From Pseudorasbora parva (lineage: Eukaryota; Chordata; Actinopteri; Cypriniformes; Gobionidae), in NCBI RefSeq assembly GCF_024679245.1, contig NC_090191.1, forward strand, positions 38,662,982 to 38,726,981: a DNA stretch of 64,000 bases, in the 5' to 3' direction. The notes beneath the pieces were generated by a model. The model had not been told where the DNA came from. It saw nothing but the letters and a program-made list of their open reading frames with translations, and did no database searches. The position numbers were made by a program, and so were the translations under genes. Of this stretch, positions 1 to 10,495 are shown piece by piece. Position 1 is the stretch's first letter; the number at the start of each line of letters is the position of its first letter.

Positions 1-70
1 AGATGAGCGTTTCCCTTCTTCTGCTCATGCGTATGTGAGGTAACACATCACTGTTTTTTCATATTAGATA

Positions 71-1022
71 GGGGAGAGCAGGGGCGAAAGTACCATTTTT
101 CAGAAAAACGCACTTTTATAAGAAAATATTTTAGACAGAGATATACATTTGCTCTGGTCAATATCTCACAAGTGTGGTCTATCAATAGCAGGTGGTATTT
201 TGTACAAATACAGAACGACTACAGTATAATATCACTTTGAACATAAGATGAAGATTGTTACTTTTGACCCTATCGGGTGGGACGAAAGTAACACACAGGT
301 GGGTCAAAAGTAACACAACAATATAAGCTAGATTGTTTTGTGTTACTCTTGTTTTTATTAAACATACCTGACTATGACCTTGTTAATAAGTAACTGCAAA
401 CATATTTTGTAGCTAATTTATCTTTGCAAAAAATATATTAAATTACATTTTCATTTTACATTTTAAGTTTAATCAAATGTTTCAAATATAACCTGACAGT
501 ACAAACTTGTAGGTTTAGTATATTTTTTTGTGCAATTTCGATCTATTTGATAATTTTTTTTCTTCAACAATATGAACAATATGAAAATCAAATTAGCATA
601 ATATGCATTATATATATAAAAGTGGGACAAAAGTAACAAGTGTTACTTTCGTCCCAACAGGAAGTCCTGACATTTAAACAGGATTTACTTTTATACTGAA
701 AAACTCTGAAAAGACAAACCTTCGGGATGTGTAACAGCAATAAATAATCTGTAGAGTGAGCATTACTGTGACACATGAAACGAGAAACACAACTTGTAAT
801 TAGAAAAAAAAGTACCGCTTCAGTAATTTACTTTCCGTACTCGAAAACTATATTTCGGACTCAGCCGTGGGAAAAGACGACGAAATCACATGATTTTTGG
901 CAGATCCATCAAGGGTTGCATGCTGAATGTGCTATCATAGCTTGGAATGCAAATGTAGTCAGGGCTCTGAGAAAATCGCTTTGTTACTTTCGTCCCGCGT
1001 TACTTTCGCCCCGGTTCTCCCC
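71..1022. mobile_element. Non-autonomous DNA transposon with TA target duplication
   Basis: The left end reads GGGGAGAGCAGGGGCGAAAG and the right end is its imperfect inverse (complement GGGGAGAACCGGGGCGAAAG). Both are flanked by TA (69-70 and 1023-1024). The 952-bp body carries about eight copies of a GGGACGAAAGTAAC-like motif in both orientations (81-94, 256-270 inverted, 277-292, 301-314, 624-637, 642-655 inverted, 983-996 inverted, 999-1012 inverted). No transposase frame is present; the short frame at 775-1104 runs out of the element and resembles nothing. A TA duplication fits Tc1/mariner or the ISL2EU group; I cannot decide between them. Confidence 0.7.
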
Positions 1023-1070
1023 TACATTATTGGAGTGTGTTAAAAGTTATGTTATAATGCTACCAAATGC

Positions 1071-1780
1071 TTTAAAGGTGCACTATGTAGTATTTTTGCA
1101 GTAAAATATCCAAAAACCACTAGGCCAGTGTTATATATTTTGTTTAGTTGAGTACTTACAATATCCCAAATGTTTCCAACTATTTGTAAATTGTGAGAAA
1201 AATGCTATTTTAACCAAGGACCGGGACGTGTCAGCATAGCGCTTGAGCGAGTCGCCTGTCAATCGCGTCATATCTGCGTTACCCTCGGTTTTATTTGGCA
1301 GAAGCGCTTTTCTCTTAGCAGTGTGAACAATAAGTCACAGCAGCGCCGAGCGAACACACAGAGTAACGTCATAACATAATTTTAAAGACACTTAAATGTA
1401 TCTGATATGATAAACAGAGCTGCGTTACCTTATAATCATGACCGGAAACGTGAAAATAATGCAGGCGCCCGGCGACTGTGTCCCGTCCCGTCATAATAAA
1501 AGTCCCGGTGCTCACGAGCCGTGTGTTTGTAAAACAATCGCTCCAGCAGCCGTGCTCAGCTCCACAACACTCGGTCTTGCTCTGCTTCACACTACAGTAA
1601 CGTTAATAACCGCATCCATGAACATGATTTCTGCCCGAGTCCTATTTTCCACCGGCTGTGAGGTGAAGACCACATGTCCCGTCCCGAGATACTGTGCTCA
1701 CACTTGGCGTCATCAAACTACGCCTTTGTTTAGAATAGGCGCCCTCCAGTGGACGGAAAGTTGCATAGTGCACCTTTAAA
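1071..1780. mobile_element. MITE-like DNA transposon, TTTAAAGGTGCACTATG ends
   Basis: The outer 17 bp, TTTAAAGGTGCACTATG, are repeated in inverse at 1764-1780, giving a 710-bp unit with no transposase. The first 150 bp match a decayed relative at about 18776-18930. The middle (about 1230-1740) is GC-richer and rich in CpG. Because the ends contain the self-complementary CTTTAAAG, the target duplication cannot be resolved. It lies about 50 bp right of the element at 71-1022. Confidence 0.65.
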
Positions 1781-2615
1781 GTAGAGCATTTCCTTTTTAT
1801 AGGCTGTAAAGACATTTTAAATAACTGAAATAATTTGGCGAAGTGATATGAAACAGTAATGTGGTCATGACCTTCCTGGAACTACTTTTGCAGCTCTCTA
1901 AAAATAATTGCACACCATTGAACGTTCATCAACCAATCAGATTCAAGCATTCAACACCCATTGGTTAAGTGAATGTATAACAGCTAGGCTACTTTAACCT
2001 CATAAATATTCTAAATTCATTCATTCTTGGGGCTTATTGATTTAGTAAATCATTCAGATCACTTGCAAAATATTGTACAACTGACTTAATGGTGGTTTAA
2101 CCATCTTATCCTTATTCTTATCTTGTGATTTAAGCCTAATTGGGTCCTAAGACTGTTTTTTTGTGGTTTTGGATACACGTTTATTTCTTTATTCCTGGTT
2201 ATTAAATACGAATGCTAAAGTTGGCAGCATGTATGGTATTAGTCATTCATGTACTGGCCATTGTTTTCCTCGGCTTTCTCTGGCCCTTCCTCCAGAGCTC
2301 CAGCGGTCCCTCCTCCCTCACATCCCCTGAATGTGACGCTCATATGTGGGAGCAGACGCGCGCATCACCGCGCCTCTCCCATAGCCTCCTGCGCGTTCGA
2401 GAAAATCAGCTTTGATTTTTTTAATGCTATTTATAATTATTATGCTTCAGATAAAGACATGAATCTTCATGTGGGAGGATAAATGATCTTCTCCTCTGTT
2501 TTATTGATATCACAACGAGTAGGGTATATTTTTTTCGATGAGATGATTCTCGGGATGAGAGAATCGTTTTAAATGCGCGGTCAAACGGAACTCGTCCTCA
2601 CAGGTTTGTCTCCAG
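1781..2615 (+). promoter_or_regulatory. Upstream region of tbc1d30 (proximal promoter or 5' UTR presumed)
   Basis: No coding signal is seen between the 1780 MITE and the first tbc1d30 ATG. The stretch 2275-2420 is CpG- and pyrimidine-richer than its surroundings, as expected near a fish promoter. No clear TATA box is placed at a fitting distance. The family also has longer isoforms with upstream exons, which would lie left of this window, so this may be an internal promoter. Inference only. Confidence 0.3.
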
Positions 2616-2772
2616 ATGAAGCAGGAAAGGTTTGTTTCCACTAAGAGATCGAGGGTGTGTATGAAACGGCAGAATGCAGCTGGAGGAGTCGGTAATATTA
2701 TCAGTAATGTGCTGAAGAAACGCAATGGCATCTCTAGAAGAGCACCGCGCCTGCTGTGCACCCTAGAGCCAG
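2616..2772 (+). CDS. tbc1d30: tbc1d30 coding exon 1
   Basis: Opens with ATG at 2616 and ends in phase 1 before GTGAAT. Encodes a basic N-terminal segment (KRQNAAGGVGNIISNVLKKR) upstream of the TBC domain, ending LLCTLEPG across the splice. The first half is less conserved in this family than the rest. Confidence 0.85.
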
Positions 2773-5700
2773 GTGAATACAGCATGCTTTAACATCATTA
2801 TTCATATTCATTCATCATTATAGATAAAACTCTCCTAAGGGTGTATTCCTAAGATGGCCATTCATCTGCACTGCTGCTGAATGCAGAATGACATAATTAG
2901 GTGATCTGGAGGGCCTTCGCTCTTTTATTAATAAATATTTTATCAGCTATATTGATATTATTGTGAACTACTTGTTTAAGTAAACTATATTAATACATTT
3001 AACTTGAGAAATATTATAGTTTTAGTTTTGAGGTGTCCTGAAAGTTTGAATAGACTATGAAACCCTATACATGCATAATACAAAAATGTATAATAGGGCC
3101 TACATTTATTTTATGCTAAGTATAGGCATATACATATGTATGAACTTGATATAAATACTCTGCAATTGTACTTTTGGTTTACTAAATGTATATACTTAAA
3201 GTCAGATGAATTGGAAAAACTACTTAATGCACTTTAGTTATGCGGAAGTTCAGCTAAAGATATACTAAGTAAGCTATGTTTGATTGTGCTAAAATGCTAA
3301 ACTATTTCAACACTATAAACATCTTTCATTTAAAGGTGGATAGATATCCAGTGATCATACTATTCTTACTAATTGTGAAATGAAAACATTTTATGCTTAA
3401 TATTAAAAAATATGCAATGTGCAATAAAGAATTAGTCCTAACAGGCCTATATTATATTTATATATATTTTATATGTATCAGCAAATCTCATTAATGTATT
3501 TGTAGAATAGCTACTTAGTATGAAATAAATGTATTTTAAATACATTTTGGTAATGTTTTCCCCCCGTCAGGGTTGTATTAAACCCATAAATATTAGGCTC
3601 AGTTTTAAATATTAGCCTATGTAGTTATTAATTGATAATTGGTTTTGAACGTTTCTAAAGTCAAAATGTTCATAACACTGCACGTGCTTCTCATCTAGAA
3701 ACATGTTGTGCAGAACATGAGTGCAGTTGAGGGCTGGAGAGATGATGGTAATCATGTAGGTTAATCCGGAACAGCCTCGGTTGACGAATGAAATAGATGC
3801 AGAAATGGTGCCGCTCCTGTTTATCATTTATACCATGAAACTATGACAGAGATGGACTCAGGTTGGTCTTCTTATTGGTATTTTTATGCACAGAGAGTGT
3901 TTAGGAGAAATGATGCTTCCTATTTCACATTGTGTTGATGAGGTGGAGTTGTTTACACGCGCCTTTGACAAGATTTAGCATCTTTAGCCTTGGCTAATGT
4001 GAAGGTTACCACAAAGAATTCGCCGTGTTGTTGTAGCTCTTTAACGCTCAATAAGACGTCTTAACAATGGAAAAACAGAGTTTATTTCGTCGTGATAGCC
4101 TACTGGATGGTGTCGTGTATCCGGAAGAAACTGTAGGCGGAAGTTAGATTCAGCACCGCTTAATGGACAGCGTCATTTATCAAATATTCGATATCCAGCG
4201 TTTGGTTTCGGCGTCGTGGTCGATAATACACTCGTTTCCAGCCATCTGTTGCATTTATATCAGTGTTTATTCCTGCTAGACAAAGAATAGAGTTAGGTAA
4301 CCTGCCCGTGATAAATAATGAGCCATCGAATGAAAACAAACCTTATTTATTATTAATGGGTCAAGTGGGGAAGATAAGGACATGTTAAATATCAAGAATT
4401 CATAAACATGAATATTTTGACCAAAACATGCCTACTTTTACCTGTTTTGTAGTTCAGTTGATTTTTTTGGTAACACTTTACATAGGGTTTCATTAGTAGT
4501 ATTAGTTTACATGAACTAACAAAATTACAAATATTTCTAAATCATTGGTTAATCTGATTTAATGATAATCTCAACATTTACTTACACACAAAACACAAAA
4601 GTTGTAACTTTCAACATAAGATAATGAACATGAACTTACAATGAACAGTTAATTCATGTTAACAAAGATGAATAATGTAGTGCTCATTGTTAGTTAGTAT
4701 TAGCTAATGCATTAACTAATGGCACCTTACTGTGAAGCGTTACATTTACTTTTACTTTTGTCTTAATAAACCAACAAGAATGGCAACTTATCCTGCTATA
4801 ATTGCAATTTATTTCTAATTTATTAATGTATTAATTAAATTATATTTAAATTGCATTATTAATCCTGAGTAGTGATTTCATAACCTCCCTTCATTCATTT
4901 GTTAATGAAACACCTGCATCGATGAAGAGGCGTCATCATTGTCTCTGATTGTCCATCATTTTGTCTTGTTGCAGGGGTGGACACCAGGTTGAAGTTCACA
5001 ATCGAGCCCTCTCTAGGCAAAAACGGCTTTCAACAAGTATGGATTAGATGCCTACTATGGACATAAAACCCTAAAATAGCAATAAACCAACCAATTGTTT
5101 TGTCTCATATTGATTGTTACGGGTTGCTTTACTTTGCAGTGGTACGACGCCCTGAAAGCAGTGGCCAGACTCCCTGTGGGTATTCCCAAAGAGTGGAGGA
5201 AGAGAGTAAGTGAGCTGGAAATGTCACTGTTTTCATATCCATGACATTTTACACACTGTATAATGTTTGGTTGTTTTGATATAGGTATGGCTGACCCTGG
5301 CTGACCAGTATCTCCACAGCATCTCCATAGACTGGGAGAAAACCATGAGGTTTGCCTTCAACGATCGCAGCAATCCAGATGATGACTCTTTGGGAATCCA
5401 AATAGTGAAGGTTGATATGCATTTTTTCCAAAATCATTTTGAATGCATTTTTTTTTTTAAATTGAGGGTTTAGAGATATTAACTGGAAGGAAGTCAGCTA
5501 AAAGGTTAAACTGCCCAGGATATTTGCTCATTGCAGTGCGTCAGTTAAATGGGTAATGGAGCAGGATGTGTTTGTGTGTGTAGCACTTGTGTGCAATGAG
5601 CAAAGTTCAGTGTGCTTGTGTACATGGCTAAGTCACACTTTGTTTCCCCTTCTCCTCATTCAGGACCTGCACAGGACAGGCTGCAGTTCCTACTGTGGCC

Positions 5701-8700
5701 AGGAGGCGGAGCAGGACCGGGTGGTGCTGAAGCGGGTCCTGTTAGCATACGCCCGCTGGAACAAGACGGTCGGCTACTGTCAGGGCTTCAATGTTCTGGC
5801 TGCCCTCATTCTGGAGGTCACGGAGGGAAACGAAGGAGATGCATTAAAGGTTTGCCTAGATTTATATAAATTCTGTGAGTTATTATTTTAATCTCAGTCA
5901 GGGGTATTGTGTATTTGTAAAACTTATATCAAACGAAAATGAGCAATGTTGCCATGTGAATAAACTGAAATAAGTTTAAAGGGTTAGTTCACCCAAAAAT
6001 GAAATTTCTGTCATGAATGACTCACCCTCATGTCGTATCAAACCCTTCAGGCCTTCGTTCAGCTACAGAACACAATTGAAGATATTTTTGATGAAATCTG
6101 AGAGTTCTCGGACCCCTCCATAGACCGCTATTGAATCACTACTTTAAAATAGACATCGTTAAAATAGTCCATGTGACTCCAGTGGTTCAACCCTAATTTT
6201 ACGAAGGGTTGAGAATACTTTTTGTGTGCAAAAACAAATAAAAAATAACGACTTTATTCAACTATTTAATTCCACGGTGTATGTAGTTAGAATTATTCTG
6301 AGGTAATAAAAACATAACGGTTCATTATGTAAGGTCTTTATACACCACTGAAAACATTATGTATATTATTTTGCATTTCTTTCAATAGATCCTCAGAAAT
6401 ACTATGCACTGCACCTTTAAGAAAATCAAACTATTATTATCGGCAGATATCATTCTGATTAATCAGATATCTGTATCGGCGGAGAGATGTTTGTATCAGT
6501 GAATCTCTAGTGGAAATGAATAAAATCTGAAACTGAAATAAAAATAAATTAAACCTAAATAGCAATATTAAAAAATAATAATAATAAAATGACAAAAACA
6601 CATAATGAAATTAATAGTTAGAATAAAATGAACGTGATAAGTAAAAATATAAAATGTTATATAAAAGCTTATTCAGAATATTAATAAATCTAAAATTAAA
6701 AACTGGCTCTGAAATTAATTAATTAAAAAAACTCAAATGAGCAAGACATAAAGAATTTGCAGCTTATCCTACAAGAATTGGACAATTTATTTAATTATTT
6801 ATTTTCACTATAATTTAATTAGTTATTATTTTGTTTTTTAATTGAAAATTCACTTAAAAAATGAACAGGTGCTGTCTCAGTTTAAATGGGCATGACATTT
6901 TGGACAGACAAATCATATAAATCAGCTATGATCTTCAATAAGCAAAACGAATTGCTAAACCTAATCATCCTTTACTATCCTTCTGGTTCAGGTTATGGTC
7001 TATTTGATCGATAAGGTGCTTCCCGATAGTTACTTCGCCAATAACCTGCGCGCCCTCTCAGTGGACATGGCCGTGTTCAGAGATCTTCTGCGACTGAAGC
7101 TTCCAGAACTTTCTCAGCATCTCCACCACCTCCAGAAAGTAGCCAATCGGGAAGGAGGAGGTATGCAGCACCCCCGTAAATATGTATGGCTGTGAAAGAA
7201 TGATGTTTGTAATGGCTCAACTGCATTGTGTTTCAGGCAGCTATGAGCCTCCGCTTACCAACGTGTTCACCATGCAGTGGTTTTTGACCATGTTCGCCAC
7301 CTGTTTGCCCCATCACACCGTGCTGAAGATCTGGGACTCTGTCTTCTTTGAGGGCTCTGAAATGCTGCTGCGTGTAGCTCTGGCCATCTGGGCTAAACTC
7401 GGAGAGTAAGTTCACTGAGAGTTGCTTGGCAATTAGATTACGAAATAAAATGATGTGCTCATAAATTAAAGATGAGAAACATTTTCAACCCTCTCAGGCG
7501 AATTGAGGAGTGCCAGACTGCTGATGAATTCTATAGCACTATGGGCTGCCTGACACAGGACATGCTGGAGCACAATCTGATCGACTCCAATGAACTCATG
7601 CAGGTAAGACGGAGCATAGTAAAGATCATGAATAATTTGTGTCATTAATTATATATATATAAACCTTATCATGTAGATCGAGAGTAATGGCTTTAATGTT
7701 GCAGAATTGTGTTTGAAAATGCCAAAAGCTTCTTGAAGCAGTTTATCTGACTGTTTTGGGGCTGAAAGTGTGTGTGAAAACACTTGTTTTCCTCCTGACA
7801 GACGGTCTACTCCATGGCCCCGTTCCCGTTCCCCCAGCTGGCTGAGCTCAGGGAGAAATACACCTACAACATCACCCCCTTCCCTGCCCCGGTCAGAGCC
7901 AACAGCAGGTATGAGAGCTGAAGACACTCGACGCCCACAGCACAGATTGCAAGCGTGAGAGTTTAGCAGCCATATAAACACGTTACTATGAGACTGCAGG
8001 GGGTGTTTTATGGCACCTGTGTGTATTGGCATGCAAATATCAAAAGCAAATGTTCTGCCTTATCTTGACAAGGTTTACACTCAGTTTAAAGATAATGTCC
8101 AACTTTATTTTTAAGAGAGCATTGATGCAATGATAGAGCGTTTTATTTTAGTTTTATCCTCTTTATTGTTCTTTATTTACGTTATTTTAAATAATTATAT
8201 GGTTAAATTGTAGTAGTAATTACATGTTATTTATTTTTTATTTCATGCATGGTTTTATTTTTTCTATTTTAAATTAAAATATTTAATTACATTATACATT
8301 TTTATTTTTTATTACTTACATTTTTTATTAGTTAGATGTTTTATTAAAAAAATTCTTTCTATATTTATTATATGAATATAAATATTTATTACTTTGTTTA
8401 TTTTTTATTTTTTCTATAATTTTTTTTAATGTTTCAGATGTATTTTTGTATTTATTTAATTATTTATTATTGTAATTTATATTATATTATTTGTTGTTAA
8501 ATATTTTGTATTCATGCATTTCATTACTTTTTTGTTTCTTTTCTTTTATTTAAACATATTTAAATTCATTTACATTTTATGAATTTATTTTTTAATTAAA
8601 TTGTGTATTTTATTACATGCATTATATATTTATTTATTTTATTTTATAATATAATTACATTTTTATATTATTATTATTATTATTATTGATAGTTTATTTT

Positions 8701-10450
8701 TGCATTTAATTTAATTATTTGTTTAATATTTTATTTATTGCATTATTCATGCATTTTATAATTTTATTTTTAAATGTTTTTTTTTTTACATTACATATTA
8801 CATTTTTTGCTGAACTTATTTTTTAATTATATTAATTCTTTTTTTTGTTTTTGTTTTTTGTTTTTTAGTATTTAATATTTTATTTCATGCATGATATAAT
8901 TGTATTACTTTTCCTCTGTATAGTCTGGCACTCCATGGATGGGAGAGTGATGACGATGCTGACATGGATGATGAAGACTCAATCGTCACAGCCCTTGGCT
9001 GCTTGGGGCCTCTTGGTGGACTTCTGGCCCCTGAAATCCAAAGATACCAAAAGCACCTTAAAGGTCTGGGTCTAAATACATTTCACAAGTCAAAAACTGA
9101 AAGGATATTTTATAGTGCAGTCTGCGGTTACAAACATGATTTATGTCCTCCTGAACACAGACTTACCACGTTTATAAAATGTACAAGATGTTGATTTCTT
9201 AATGATTAATGTTCTATGAGTCACTAAACTATATGGGCTATGTCAAAGTAAGCAAGATTTCATGGAGTAATGCAAACATGAGCTCAGTGTAGCTCACTCA
9301 GCCAACCTAACCCTGGCAAGAATGAAGCCTCAATTGCATTTAATCCTCTGCATTTGTCAGTTCTTGTTGTATATGAGGTGGGTCGAGTCATTCAAGCTTT
9401 CCTTTATTATAGTCTCCAGTTCCAGTGCAACTTCATTAATGGAAGTTTTGGAAAGAAGCCGATGCAGCCGGTACTTAAGTTGCCCTGTAAAATGTGTCAC
9501 AAATGTTCTTTCTGTTTTCATCTGCTCTGCAGATCAGAGAGCGGAGCAGAGCTCTCACGGCAGTAACATGGCAGAGCTCAGTCCGGGGGCGGTGGGCGCA
9601 GGCCGGGCCGAGCACCAAGCGGCCATCAACAGCATGATGCTGGAGCGTATGAGCACTGACATCAGCGCGCTGAAGAAACAGTACTCGCGCATCAAACAAA
9701 AACAACAGCAGCAAGCCGGGCTACTTTACATCCACACAGGTAGCAGGATCATACTGATATCACGACCAATAAATGTTTTACAGTCAAAGATGAGTTCAGG
9801 AAGTGACATAAGGGATATAAAGTGTTAGTCAGTATATTGTGACATTTTTCCCAGGACCTCCAGTGGAAGCTGAAACTATTGAACCTCACCAGCCCAGTAA
9901 ACAGCAGAACCAACACACCGGTATTGATCTTCATGGTCACGCTTTATCATACTGTAGATGGATTATACTGTGCAGTAGATCTGTTTTGATCGGTGTTGGG
10001 TCTGCTGGTGTATAATGCAATAAATCACACAGTAAATTGTAATTTTGGTGATGGCTGGACTGATTAATCAAGGCACTTTCTTCATCATGATTTGAGGGAA
10101 TGAGGGGATTGGTATATGCTTAAGATTCTTAATGACCTTTTTCCATTTCAATATTGGAAGATTGTAATAGCGCTATTACTGGGCATAATGGAGACTTAAA
10201 GTCAACATGAAATCATAAAAGGTTATACTTATTTTCCTAACAACCATTCATATTGTTTTCCACAATTAAACTACTAAAAATATATTTAAAAATATATTTA
10301 AATATCTAAAGAATATATAATTAAGTGTGTACTGTCTGTGTATAATTATTATGCATATAAAAATACACATTCATAAGTATTTATATAATTTATATTACAT
10401 ATAAATCTTTTAAATATAAATATTACAAATTTTTCTTAAATATATAAATG

Positions 10451-10495
<45 letters not shown>

